The notes beneath the pieces are model-generated. The model was not told where the DNA came from. It worked only from the letters and a program-made list of their open reading frames with translations, and did no database searches. Positions 20,154-28,373 of a stretch of 52,820 nt of DNA are shown in pieces. Position 1 is the first letter of the stretch. The number at the start of each line of letters is the position of its first letter. A program made the translations under genes and the position numbers. The stretch comes from Paracoccus ravus (lineage in GTDB: Bacteria; Pseudomonadota; Alphaproteobacteria; Rhodobacterales; Rhodobacteraceae), in NCBI RefSeq assembly GCF_004522175.1, contig NZ_SDEB01000008.1:1-52820 (forward strand). The letters run 5' to 3'.

Positions 20154-21841
20154 CCCGCCATCTGGCCAAGGAACAGGCTGTCGTCAAGGGCTTCCAGATC
20201 CGCAACGCCCGCCTTTGCCACCGCGAGATCGGCCGCGAATTGCGGCAGGACGCGGGTGATGTGGATGCGCGCCAGCGTGACGCTGCCACCTCTGGTCGCG
20301 GCACGCAGATGGTAATGCGCGCCCAGCACCCGGGCAAAGGCCATCAGATAGGGCACCGCCCCGGCGAAACGGTCGGGCAAATCGCGCTCGATCAGATCCA
20401 GCGTCACCTCGCGCAGGGTTTCGGCCGCCTGCCAGACCTGATTGGCCAGTTCGGGCAATGTGGCCTGCGCCAGTTTCGCGCCGTCGAGGATCTCGTCCAG
20501 AAGCGCGGTCGCCGCCGCGCCGCCATCGCCAAATTTGCGGCCGACGAGGTCCATGGCCTGAATGCCGTTGGTTCCCTCATAGATCGAGGTGATGCGGACA
20601 TCGCGCAGATATTGGGCGATGCCGGTTTCCTCGACATAGCCCATGCCGCCATGCACCTGCACGGCAGTATCGGCGACGCGGGTGCCCGTCTCGGTGCCAT
20701 AGGCCTTGGCGATCGGCGTCAGGAATGCCGCGCGGGCGGCCCAATCGGCGCTGCCGGTGGCGCGGGCCATGTCGATGGCGACCGCGCAGGACAGGCACAG
20801 TGCCCGGGCGGCAAAGACTTCGGCGCGGGAGGTCGCCAGCATCCGGCGCACATCAGGATGGCGGATGATCGGGCCCATCTGGTTGCGCTCGGCGGCATAG
20901 GCGCTGGCCTGTTGCAAGGCCGCCTCGCCCTGTGCCACGCCTTGGATACCGACCCCGAGCCGGGCGCAGTTCATCATCGTGAACATGGCGGCCATGCCCT
21001 TGTGCTCTTCGCCGACTAGCCAGCCTTGCGCGCCCTCGAAACTCATCACGCAGGTCGGGCTGCCATGGATGCCCAGCTTGTGTTCCAGGCTGACGACGCG
21101 CAAATCGTTGGCGATGCCCGGCTTGCCTTCGGCATCGGGGATGTATTTGGGGACCATGAACAGGCTGATGCCACGCGTGCCCGGCCCGCCATCCGGCAGG
21201 CGCGCCAGAACCAGATGGCAGACATTCGCGGTCACGTCGCTGTCGCCCCAGGTGATGAAGATCTTTTGCCCCGAGATGCGGTAGGTGCCGTCCTCGGCGC
21301 GCTCGGCCCGCGAGGTCAGCGCGCCGACATCCGAGCCCGCGCCCGGTTCGGTCAGGTTCATCGTGCCCGACCATTCCCCGGAATTGAGCTTGGGCAGATA
21401 GAGCGCCTTCAGCGCCTCGCTGCCATGATGCTCCAAGGCCTCGATCTGGCCCTGCGTCAGCAGCGGGTTCAGTTGCAGCGCCAGACAGCCCGAGGCGACC
21501 ATTTCCATGACGGCCATGTTCAACGCCTGCGGCAGGCCCATGCCGCCATGTTCGGGGCTGGCGGCAAGGCCGATCCAGCCGCCCTCGGCCAGCGCGCGGA
21601 AGGCATCGGCAAAGCCGGGCGAGGAGCGCAGCGCGCCGTTTTCCAGCCGCGCGGGGGTCAGGTCGCCGGCGCGATTCACCGGGGCGATGATTTCCGTGGC
21701 CAGTCGTCCGGCCTCGGTCAGAATGGCGTTGACGGTTTCGGGCGTGGCCTCGGCAAACAGGTCGGAACGGCTGACTTCGGGAAGTCCCGCGACCTCGTTC
21801 AGGATGAACGCGATCTGCTCGACTGGCGCGGTATAAGGCAT
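20150..21841 (-). CDS. Acyl-CoA dehydrogenase (large, DmdC-like branch)
   Basis: FAD-dependent dehydrogenase that oxidises acyl-CoA thioesters and passes electrons to ETF. The 563 residues begin MPYTAPVEQIAF, with the N-terminal helical domain, the FAD-binding MNLTEPGAGSDVGAL and FITWGDSDV stretches, and the catalytic base region IYEGTNGIQAMDLVGRK. An extra C-terminal domain of about 120 residues is typical of this long branch, which includes methylmercaptopropionyl-CoA dehydrogenases. Specificity cannot be assigned. Start 21841 has a very strong AAGGGGGGA site. Electrons would reach quinone through the ETF-QO encoded at 13161-14807. Confidence 0.93.
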   Translation of the reverse strand: MPYTAPVEQIAFILNEVAGLPEVSRSDLFAEATPETVNAILTEAGRLATEIIAPVNRAGDLTPARLENGALRSSPGFADAFRALAEGGWIGLAASPEHGGMGLPQALNMAVMEMVASGCLALQLNPLLTQGQIEALEHHGSEALKALYLPKLNSGEWSGTMNLTEPGAGSDVGALTSRAERAEDGTYRISGQKIFITWGDSDVTANVCHLVLARLPDGGPGTRGISLFMVPKYIPDAEGKPGIANDLRVVSLEHKLGIHGSPTCVMSFEGAQGWLVGEEHKGMAAMFTMMNCARLGVGIQGVAQGEAALQQASAYAAERNQMGPIIRHPDVRRMLATSRAEVFAARALCLSCAVAIDMARATGSADWAARAAFLTPIAKAYGTETGTRVADTAVQVHGGMGYVEETGIAQYLRDVRITSIYEGTNGIQAMDLVGRKFGDGGAAATALLDEILDGAKLAQATLPELANQVWQAAETLREVTLDLIERDLPDRFAGAVPYLMAFARVLGAHYHLRAATRGGSVTLARIHITRVLPQFAADLAVAKAGVADLEALDDSLFLGQMAG

Positions 21842-21949
21842 CTTCCCCCCTTGCGCCTTGGCAAATCGTGATCGGGCGCATAACTGATCCTCTTGCGGGC
21901 CGATCATATGGGCGGGCCGGATCCCATCAACCACAACCCGACGTAACAA

Positions 21950-22900
21950 ATGCACACGCGCCTGCTTTCACCGGATGATCAAGGCCTTGCCATAGCCTGT
22001 GACTGGCTTTCGCAGGGCGATGTCGTGGCCATGCCGACCGAGACGGTCTATGGTCTGGCGGGAGATGCGCGCAATGCGACCGCCGTCGCGCGCATCTATG
22101 AGGCCAAGGGCCGGCCCAGCTTCAACCCGCTGATCGTGCATCTGCCCGATCAGGTCGCTGCCGAGCGGATCGCGCATTTCGACGAGTCGGCTAGGGCTTT
22201 GGCGCGGGCCTTCTGGCCGGGCGCGCTGACCATGGTACTGCCGCTGCGCGAAGAGGCGGGGATCGCCTCTCTGGTGACGGCGGGGCTTGATACCGTGGCG
22301 CTGCGGGTTCCGGCGCATCCGGTGGCCCATGCGCTGCTTGAACGCTTCGGCGGACCTCTGGCGGCGCCCTCGGCAAATCCTTCGGGGCGGATCAGCCCGA
22401 CCTCGGCGGCCCATGTCGCAGATGGCGAGACGGGTCTTGGCGGGCGGATCCCGGCCGTTCTGGATGCCGGGTCCTGTCCGGTCGGCGTCGAATCGACCAT
22501 TATCGGCTGGATCGGCGGCAAGCCTGCATTGTTGCGCCCCGGCGGCGTGGCGGTCGAGGATATTCAGGCGGTTCTGGGCAGGGAGGTGGTCCTGCCCGAG
22601 ATCAATCCCGATGCCCCGAATGCGCCGGGCCAGTTGACCAGTCATTATGCGCCGCGCGCCAGTTTGCGGCTGAATGCCGATGAGGCGCGGCCGGGCGAGG
22701 TGCTGATCGGCTTCGGGGAGGTTGACGGCGACCTGTCTCTCAGCCCGTCCGGAGATTTGACCGAGGCTGCCGCCCGACTTTTCGATCTACTGCGTCAGGC
22801 GGATGCCATGGGCCGGCCCATTGCCGTCGCAACGATTCCCGAGCGGGGGCTGGGTGCTGCGATCAACGACCGGCTGCGCCGGGCAGCAGCCCCGCGCTAG
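21950..22900 (+). CDS. tsaC: L-threonylcarbamoyladenylate synthase, Sua5 type
   Basis: Makes threonylcarbamoyl-AMP, the first step of the t6A modification at position 37 of ANN-decoding tRNAs. The 316 residues contain the YrdC domain with PTETVYGLAGDA, YEAKGRPSFNPL and APSANPSGRISPT, then a linker with LTSHYAPRASL and the C-terminal Sua5 domain. The two-domain form is the Sua5/TsaC2 type. It is divergent from the acyl-CoA dehydrogenase gene. Its stop shares CTAG with the stop of the convergent yqgE. Confidence 0.95.
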   Translation: MHTRLLSPDDQGLAIACDWLSQGDVVAMPTETVYGLAGDARNATAVARIYEAKGRPSFNPLIVHLPDQVAAERIAHFDESARALARAFWPGALTMVLPLREEAGIASLVTAGLDTVALRVPAHPVAHALLERFGGPLAAPSANPSGRISPTSAAHVADGETGLGGRIPAVLDAGSCPVGVESTIIGWIGGKPALLRPGGVAVEDIQAVLGREVVLPEINPDAPNAPGQLTSHYAPRASLRLNADEARPGEVLIGFGEVDGDLSLSPSGDLTEAAARLFDLLRQADAMGRPIAVATIPERGLGAAINDRLRRAAAPR

Positions 22901-23469
22901 GCGCGTCCGGCGCTCGGTGAAAGTACCAGCGGGTCGATGCCCATGCCCGCCAGCGCGGCGCGCCACTTGTCGGAATTGTCGGGGCCAAAGATCAACTCAT
23001 CCAGCCGGTCGCTGGTCAGCCAGCCATTGGCAAGAATCTCGCTGTCCAATTGGCCCGGTCCCCAGCCGGCATAGCCAAGCGCGAGAAGCGCGGGTTGCGG
23101 TCCCCGGCCATGCGCGAAATCTTCCAGAATGTCACGGGTGGTCGCCATGGCCAGATCGCCGTCGATCAGCATCCGGTTCTCGTCCACCCCGTCGCCGCGC
23201 CGGACGCGGTGCAACACGAAGCCGCGGCCCGGCTCGACAGGGCCGCCAAAGCGGACGGGAATATTGAAGGCGTTCTCGGCGGGATCGATTCCCAATTGGG
23301 CCAATAGATCCGAGAATTCGATCTCGGGCATGGGACGGTTGATGACCAGACCCATCGCCCCTTCTTCGGAATGCGCGCAGACCAGAATGACCGAATGCTC
23401 GAATCTCGGATCACGCATGCCGGGCATGGCGATCAGCATCTTTCCGGTCAGGTTCGCGGATGTATCCAA
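22897..23469 (-). CDS. yqgE: YqgE/AlgH family protein (UPF0301)
   Basis: A protein of about 190 residues with the family pattern LTGKMLIAMPGMRDPRFEHS, GAMGLVINRP, RFGGPVEPGRGFVLH and GYAGWGPGQLDSEI. The molecular role is still unclear. I place the start at a TTG (23469) because AGGAG lies 6 bases upstream of it and the product then begins a few residues before LTGKMLIAMPG, as in relatives. An ATG at 23439 is the alternative. It converges on tsaC with shared CTAG stops. Confidence 0.9.
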   Translation of the reverse strand: MDTSANLTGKMLIAMPGMRDPRFEHSVILVCAHSEEGAMGLVINRPMPEIEFSDLLAQLGIDPAENAFNIPVRFGGPVEPGRGFVLHRVRRGDGVDENRMLIDGDLAMATTRDILEDFAHGRGPQPALLALGYAGWGPGQLDSEILANGWLTSDRLDELIFGPDNSDKWRAALAGMGIDPLVLSPSAGRA

Positions 23470-23578
23470 GAGTTGCTCCTGTTCTTTCCTTTCAAAGATC
23501 GGGACTGACGCTGGGTTTCGCAAGAGTGCAATGGCCTGTGTCGGGAATGTGACTTCACGCATCCCCCCTGTGCCAACT

Positions 23579-24391
23579 ATGAAAGCAGGCATGAAATGGT
23601 GTGCTTTCCTTTTGCTTTCAGTCGGTCCTGCGCTTGCGCAGGAAACGGCGGCTGCGTCCGATCCGGCATTTGCGCAACAGCCGCCCGGCCTTGTCTCGGC
23701 CGAGCTACTGCCGGGTTGGATCACACCCGAGGGCCATCGCATGACCGCTCTGGCGCTGCGGCTCGAGCCGGGCTGGAAGACCTATTGGCGCAGCCCGGGC
23801 GATACCGGCGTGCCTCCGGAATTCGACTGGCAGGGCTCGGTCGCGGCCGGTCAGGTCACGCTGCACTGGCCGAGACCCGAGGCGATCGAATCGGGTGGCG
23901 AGCGCACGCTGGGCTATCACGACATGCTGGTCCTGCCGATCGAGGTGGCCTCGGGCGCGGAAGAGGCGCGGCTGAGCGCGGTGATCAATTTCGGGCTTTG
24001 CGACGATATCTGCGTGCCCGCGCAGGTCAGCCTGACAGCGCCGCCGCCGGGGCAGGGGCCCGATCCCTTGATCGAGGCCGCCCTTGCAGAGGTCCCCGAG
24101 ATTTCCTCCGACCGGCCCGAATGCCGCGTCGAGCCGATCCCGGACGGGATGCGGGTCACGGCCGAATTCGCGCGCGAGGACGCACCGGAAGTGGCGATGG
24201 AACTGGAAAATGACAATGTCTGGGTCTCGCAGCCCGAACTGACGCGCGCGGGGACCAGCCTGATCGCGCAGGCGGATTTTGTCGACGAGACCGGCAAACC
24301 CTTTGCGCTGGATGCCGAAGAACTACGCCTGACCCTGATCAGCCCGGATGACGCGACCGAGTTTCGGGGCTGCGAAATATCCTTGGACTAG
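23579..24391 (+). CDS. Exported DsbD N-domain-like protein
   Basis: A 270-residue protein with a signal peptide (MKAGMKWCAFLLLSVGPALA). It then has an immunoglobulin-like domain resembling the periplasmic N-terminal domain of DsbD, with the conserved GWKTYWRSPGDTG near residue 63 and a C-x3-C motif in FGLCDDICVP near residue 141. In DsbD this domain hands electrons to periplasmic thiol proteins. Here the membrane and thioredoxin domains are missing, so it needs separate partners that are not in the window. The start could be 23579 or the ATG at 23591. The stop shares CTAG with the convergent glycosylase gene. Confidence 0.85.
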   Translation: MKAGMKWCAFLLLSVGPALAQETAAASDPAFAQQPPGLVSAELLPGWITPEGHRMTALALRLEPGWKTYWRSPGDTGVPPEFDWQGSVAAGQVTLHWPRPEAIESGGERTLGYHDMLVLPIEVASGAEEARLSAVINFGLCDDICVPAQVSLTAPPPGQGPDPLIEAALAEVPEISSDRPECRVEPIPDGMRVTAEFAREDAPEVAMELENDNVWVSQPELTRAGTSLIAQADFVDETGKPFALDAEELRLTLISPDDATEFRGCEISLD

Positions 24392-25197
24392 GGCTTTTCG
24401 CCGACTTCGAGCCTCGCGGCAAGCGACAGCAGATCGCTCCAGGCCTCGCGCTTGGCAATGGGTGTGCGCAGCAGATAGGCCGGATGGGTCATCGGCAGGG
24501 CGGGCAGGCCAAAGGCCGTGTCCCAGACGCCCCGCAGCTTCAGGATACCCTGACGGTTCAATCCCGCGATGCAGGGGGTATTGCCCATCAGCACCAGAAT
24601 TTCGGGCTGCGCCAGTTCGATATGGCGGCGCAGAAAGGGCAGCATCAGCGCGATCTCTGCGGCTTCCGGGCGTCGGTTTCCCGGCGGCCGCCAGGGCAGG
24701 ACATTGGTGATGTAAAGCGCTTTGTCCGCATCCACGGCGTCGCGCGCAAGCCCGATCGCCCCGAACATCCGGTCGAGCAATTGCCCGGCGCGTCCGACAA
24801 AGGGGCGGCCCTGAAGATCCTCTTCCTCGCCGGGGGCCTCGCCGATCACCATGACGCGCGCGCCGGGCCGGCCATCGGCGAAACAGAAATTCCGCGCGCC
24901 CTTGCGCAATTCGATCGCTTCGAACGCCTCCTGCGCCTCGGCCAGCGCGGCCAGCGTCGTGGCCGCGGCTGCGATGGTTTCGGCCATGGCGACCAGATCG
25001 CGGCCCGCGTCGCGCGGCGGCAGTGGCGCGGGCTTTGCGGCTGCGGGCCCGGCCGGAACGCGGTCGGGCAGGTCATAGCGGTCGAGCGGATCGTCAAGGC
25101 AGGGCTCATCCGCGCCCAGCTCTGCTTGCCATTGCAAGAGCGCCAGCGCCGTTTCCGCGTCCAGCGCGATGCCACGATAGGTCGGATCAGCCATCAT
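24388..25197 (-). CDS. Uracil-DNA glycosylase, family 4-like
   Basis: Removes uracil from DNA. The 269 residues have a long N-terminal extension of about 100 residues, then motif A GEAPGEEEDLQGRPFVGRAG (119 onward), NVLPWRPPGNR, and motif B MTHPAYLLR with His238. Classic family 4 enzymes carry four cysteines for a [4Fe-4S] cluster. Here only Cys33, Cys105 and Cys209 occur, none of them in the expected KCRPPGNR or CLP positions, so the cluster is probably absent or altered. Two adjacent ATG codons (25197, 25194) are possible starts. Confidence 0.88.
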   Translation of the reverse strand: MMADPTYRGIALDAETALALLQWQAELGADEPCLDDPLDRYDLPDRVPAGPAAAKPAPLPPRDAGRDLVAMAETIAAAATTLAALAEAQEAFEAIELRKGARNFCFADGRPGARVMVIGEAPGEEEDLQGRPFVGRAGQLLDRMFGAIGLARDAVDADKALYITNVLPWRPPGNRRPEAAEIALMLPFLRRHIELAQPEILVLMGNTPCIAGLNRQGILKLRGVWDTAFGLPALPMTHPAYLLRTPIAKREAWSDLLSLAARLEVGEKP

Positions 25198-25242
25198 GCC
25201 CGCAAGCTAAGGCGCGCGGCGGGCGTCGGCAAGTCGCCGCAG

Positions 25243-25641
25243 TCAGGGCGACTGGGTCAGAGGGGTGGTTCCGCCCCCCATGCCGACGAGTTTCTCGATC
25301 AGCGGCTTTGCCTTCGGACCGATCCGGTCGCAGGCCTCGGGGTCGTCGAGCAGCTTGAAGGCGGGCCCATAATATGTCCGGTCATAGCTTGTCGCGTCCA
25401 GCCCAAGCCGGGCCGCCAACTTGTCGCCGGTGCCGGTGATCAATGTCCATTCGCCATTGCTGATTTCATATCCTGCGCAGTTCGAGGTGATGACATTCAC
25501 ATTCGCAAGTTCGGCAATGAGCGACCGGGCCTCGTCATCCTCAAGGCCCGAGATGTCGGGCAGCTGGACGGTGACGCCTCCAGCCAGCGCCGCGCCAGCC
25601 ATGACGGCCAACGCACCGGCAAGTGCCGTGAATGCCTGCAT
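25243..25641 (-). CDS. Exported protein of unknown function
   Basis: A 132-residue product with a signal peptide ([20 protein letters not shown]). The mature part, about 112 residues, has two cysteines (NCAGYEI and EACDRIG) that could form a disulfide, and ends in a short GGG-containing tail. I do not recognise a family. The start at 25641 has GAGGGGGAA upstream. It is divergent from leuB and 45 bases upstream of the glycosylase gene. Confidence 0.75.
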   Translation of the reverse strand: MQAFTALAGALAVMAGAALAGGVTVQLPDISGLEDDEARSLIAELANVNVITSNCAGYEISNGEWTLITGTGDKLAARLGLDATSYDRTYYGPAFKLLDDPEACDRIGPKAKPLIEKLVGMGGGTTPLTQSP

Positions 25642-25716
25642 GGGTTCCCCCTCGTTCCGTTTGCCGGGCCATCCCGCCCCAAGGTGACATCGCGTGCAAC
25701 CCAATTCGCCGTGAAC

Positions 25717-25745
25717 TTGACGGGGCCGACCCGCCCCGCTACGCG
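25717..25745 (+). promoter_or_regulatory. Candidate leuB promoter
   Basis: TTGACG, 17 bases, TACGCG. The -35 matches 5 of 6 and is preceded by C as often in alphaproteobacteria; the -10 is poor. Transcription would begin about 33 bases before leuB. Confidence 0.35.
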
Positions 25746-25784
25746 GATTGCCGAACGTCGAGTAGCACGAGAGGATGCCCTGCG

Positions 25785-26906
25785 ATGACCACCCATTCCC
25801 TGTTGATCCTGCCCGGTGACGGCATCGGTCCCGAAGTCATGACCGAGGTCCGCAAGGTCATCGGCTGGTTCCAGACGAACAAGGGCATCCAGTTCGATGT
25901 CAGCGAGGATCTGGTGGGCGGCGCAGCCTATGACAAGCACGGCGTCCCGCTGGCCGACGAGACCATGCAGAAGGCGCAGGAAGTCGACGCGGTCCTCTTG
26001 GGCGCGGTCGGCGGCCCGGCCTATGACAATCTGGATTTCTCGGTGAAGCCCGAGCGTGGGCTGTTGCGCCTGCGCAAAGAAATGGACCTGTTCGCGAACC
26101 TGCGCCCGGCGCAATGTTTTGATGCGCTGGCCGATTTCTCGTCGCTGAAGCGTGAGGTCGTCGCCGGTCTCGATATCCTGATCGTGCGCGAACTGACCTC
26201 GGGCGTCTATTTCGGCGAGCCTCGCGGCATCCATTCCGACGACAACAACCCGCAGAACGAGGGTGGCCGCGTGGGCATCAACACCCAGCGTTACACCTCG
26301 GGCGAGATCCGCCGCGTTGCCCGCGCCGCCTTTGAACTGGCCAAGAAACGCGGCAACCGCGTCTGTTCGATGGAAAAGGCGAATGTCATGGAATCGGGCA
26401 TCCTGTGGCGCGAGGAAGTGCAATGGGTCCATGACAACGAATACCCCGAGGTCGAGCTGTCGCATATGTATGCCGATAACGGCGCGATGCAGCTTGTCCG
26501 CCGCCCGAACCAGTTCGATGTCATCGTGACAGACAACCTCTTCGGCGACATCCTGTCCGATGCGGCGGCGATGCTGACCGGCTCGCTCGGCATGCTGCCC
26601 TCGGCCAGCCTCGGCGCGCCGATGGCGAATGGCCGTCCGAAAGCCATGTATGAGCCGGTCCACGGTTCCGCCCCCGATATCGCGGGGCAAGGCAAGGCCA
26701 ACCCGATCGCCTGCATCCTGAGCTTCGCCATGGCGCTGCGCTACAGCTACGATCTGGGTGCCGAGGCCGATCTTCTGGAGAAGGCCATCGAGAAGGTTCT
26801 GGCCGACGGCGTGCGCACCGCCGATCTGATGGGCCCCGAGGGTGGCACGCCGGTCACCACCTCGCACATGGGCGACAAGATCGTCGAGGCCCTGTCCGCT
26901 CTCTGA
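25785..26906 (+). CDS. leuB: 3-isopropylmalate dehydrogenase
   Basis: NAD-dependent oxidative decarboxylase of leucine synthesis. The 373 residues begin [13 protein letters not shown] and include [19 protein letters not shown], the [14 protein letters not shown] substrate loop, and the metal-binding [20 protein letters not shown]. Start at 25785 follows GAGAGGA; the longer open frame upstream is not coding. No leuC, leuD or leuA lies beside it. A strong terminator follows at 26915. Confidence 0.98.
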   Translation: MTTHSLLILPGDGIGPEVMTEVRKVIGWFQTNKGIQFDVSEDLVGGAAYDKHGVPLADETMQKAQEVDAVLLGAVGGPAYDNLDFSVKPERGLLRLRKEMDLFANLRPAQCFDALADFSSLKREVVAGLDILIVRELTSGVYFGEPRGIHSDDNNPQNEGGRVGINTQRYTSGEIRRVARAAFELAKKRGNRVCSMEKANVMESGILWREEVQWVHDNEYPEVELSHMYADNGAMQLVRRPNQFDVIVTDNLFGDILSDAAAMLTGSLGMLPSASLGAPMANGRPKAMYEPVHGSAPDIAGQGKANPIACILSFAMALRYSYDLGAEADLLEKAIEKVLADGVRTADLMGPEGGTPVTTSHMGDKIVEALSAL

Positions 26907-26914
26907 GCCAATCA

Positions 26915-26950
26915 AGCGCCCGCCTTTCCCGGCGGGCGCTGTCTTTTCTG
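26915..26950 (+). terminator. Intrinsic terminator of leuB
   Basis: A perfect 10-bp stem, AGCGCCCGCC / GGCGGGCGCT, with a 6-base loop (26915-26940) followed by GTCTTTTCT. It begins 9 bases past the leuB stop codon. The following transporter therefore probably has its own promoter or depends on read-through. Confidence 0.88.
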
Positions 26951-26963
26951 GCTTGGGGGAGCG

Positions 26964-27911
26964 ATGCCGGGAAATCTCAAGGGCGCGCTTTTGGCGCTGC
27001 TGTCGATGGGGATCTATTCGACCCATGATGTGATCATCAAGCTGCTGGGCGGGGGCTATCCGGCGCTGCAGATCCTGTTCTTTTCGGCTCTTTTTTCCTT
27101 TCCGCCCATCGCTGTCCTGCTTCTGCGCGACCCGACGCATGGCACATTGCGGCCGCGCTCGCCCTTCTGGGTGGCGCTACGCTCGCTCTGCATCGTGAAC
27201 TCGGGGATTTGCGGCTTCTACGCCTTTTCGGTCCTGCCGCTGGCGCAGGTCTATTCCATCCTCTTCGCCTCGCCGCTGGTCATCACTCTGCTTTCCGTGC
27301 CGATCCTGGGCGAGCGTGTCGGTCTGGCGCGCGGGGGTGCCGTCGCCATCGGGCTACTGGGCGTGCTGGTCGTTCTGCGGCCCGGTTATGTCGATCTGGG
27401 GCTGGGCCATTTCGCGGCCATGCTCGCGGCCTGTTCCAGCGCCATGGCGGCGGTTTCGGTGCGTAGGCTCGGGCGCAGCGAGCGGACGGTGATCCTGATG
27501 CTTTGGCCGATCATCGGGAATTTCATCCTGACCGGCATGTCGCTTGGTCTTGCCTATCGCCCGATGGAGGGTCTGGACCTGGCCCTGACCGGGTTGATCG
27601 CGCTGCTGGGACTGCTTGCGGGTTTCCTGTTGATCCAGGCCTATCAGGCGGGCGAGGCCGCCAATGTCGCGCCGATGCAATATTCCCAGATGCTCTGGGC
27701 AATCGCCTATGGCTGGCTGTTCTTTGATGAAAGCCCCGATCTGGCGACGCTGGCGGGTGCGGCGCTGATCATCGGCTCGGGCCTGTTCATCCTGATGCGC
27801 GAGCGCAGCGGTGCCTCGCGTTTGCGACCGGTCACCGAGGCAAGGCTGCGCAGCGAAACCGTGACCGCGCCGCGGGCCGCATTGTTGCGTCGTTTGCTGC
27901 GCCGCGAGTGA
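26964..27911 (+). CDS. EamA/DMT family transporter
   Basis: A 315-residue inner-membrane protein with about ten hydrophobic helices, built as two EamA repeats. Recognisable stretches are ALLSMGIYSTHDVIIKLLGG at the start, FYAFSVLPLAQVYSILFASP, and near the end AMYSQ-like NVAPMQYSQMLWAIAYG. It probably exports a small metabolite or amino acid; the substrate is not known. The C-terminal 35 residues form a basic cytoplasmic tail. It follows leuB after a terminator. Confidence 0.9.
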   Translation: MPGNLKGALLALLSMGIYSTHDVIIKLLGGGYPALQILFFSALFSFPPIAVLLLRDPTHGTLRPRSPFWVALRSLCIVNSGICGFYAFSVLPLAQVYSILFASPLVITLLSVPILGERVGLARGGAVAIGLLGVLVVLRPGYVDLGLGHFAAMLAACSSAMAAVSVRRLGRSERTVILMLWPIIGNFILTGMSLGLAYRPMEGLDLALTGLIALLGLLAGFLLIQAYQAGEAANVAPMQYSQMLWAIAYGWLFFDESPDLATLAGAALIIGSGLFILMRERSGASRLRPVTEARLRSETVTAPRAALLRRLLRRE

Positions 27912-27979
27912 CGCGCGCAGAAATCCTGAATTAGCCCCTTGCATTCCTCTGCGCCACAGGCTACCTGCCAGCCCACGGT

Positions 27980-28056
27980 CGGAGCGTAGCGCAGCCTGGT
28001 AGCGCACCTGCTTCGGGAGCAGGGGGTCGGAGGTTCGAATCCTCTCGCTCCGACCA
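27980..28056 (+). tRNA. tRNA-Pro (anticodon CGG)
   Basis: A 77-base cloverleaf with encoded CCA. Acceptor CGGAGCG pairs with CGCTCCG. The D arm is GCGCAGCCTGGTAGCGC. The anticodon stem CCTGC/GCAGG closes a 7-base loop TTCGGGA with anticodon CGG, reading CCG codons. The T arm GGAGG-TTCGAAT-CCTCT is standard. No integrase or duplicated 3' end is seen nearby. Confidence 0.97.
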
Positions 28057-28303
28057 TATCAAAAATCCCGAAAATTCAGTCTATAGCAATACGGATGGCA
28101 TCGTGTCCGGGGACATTTGCCCCGGCCGGAAATGCGTTGCCTGTCCTGTTTGGTGCTGAGCGCTTGCCGCAGCGCGCGATCAGGAATTCAAAGGTTGACC
28201 CCGAGGATACGGCAAGCGCGGCTTGCCCGACGCGGGAATCGGTCTGCCGATCGATCCTCGTCGCGCGCGCGGCACCTGCCGATATGCAGCGGAACAGTGT
28301 CGA

Positions 28304-28324
28304 TGACAGGCTCGAAGCCTGTCA
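28304..28324 (-). terminator. Second hairpin downstream of the tct operon
   Basis: TGACAGGCT and AGCCTGTCA form a perfect 9-bp stem with a CGA triloop. It lies 11 bases beyond the first hairpin in the direction of tct transcription. There is no T-run. Confidence 0.45.
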
Positions 28325-28335
28325 CGATGCCGTCG

Positions 28336-28359
28336 GCAGATCCCGTATCCGGGATCTGC
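28336..28359 (-). terminator. First hairpin downstream of the tct operon
   Basis: GCAGATCCCG and CGGGATCTGC form a perfect 10-bp stem with a 4-base loop, 14 bases past the tctC stop. No T-run follows, so it may block exonucleases or assist Rho rather than end transcription alone. Confidence 0.5.
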
Positions 28360-28373
28360 GCCTTGCTGTTTCG

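Larger units (their letters stand above)
28057..28373. other. Gene-free interval between tRNA-Pro and tctC
   Basis: No supported gene. It holds a CCGGGG/CCCCGG hairpin at 28107-28125, possibly the end of the tRNA transcript, and two perfect hairpins next to the tctC stop on the other side. Confidence 0.6.

Noticed and set aside
27980..28373. Integration site at tRNA-Pro
   Set aside because: No integrase, no duplicated tRNA 3' end and no composition change after it; the tct block begins with ordinary operon structure.
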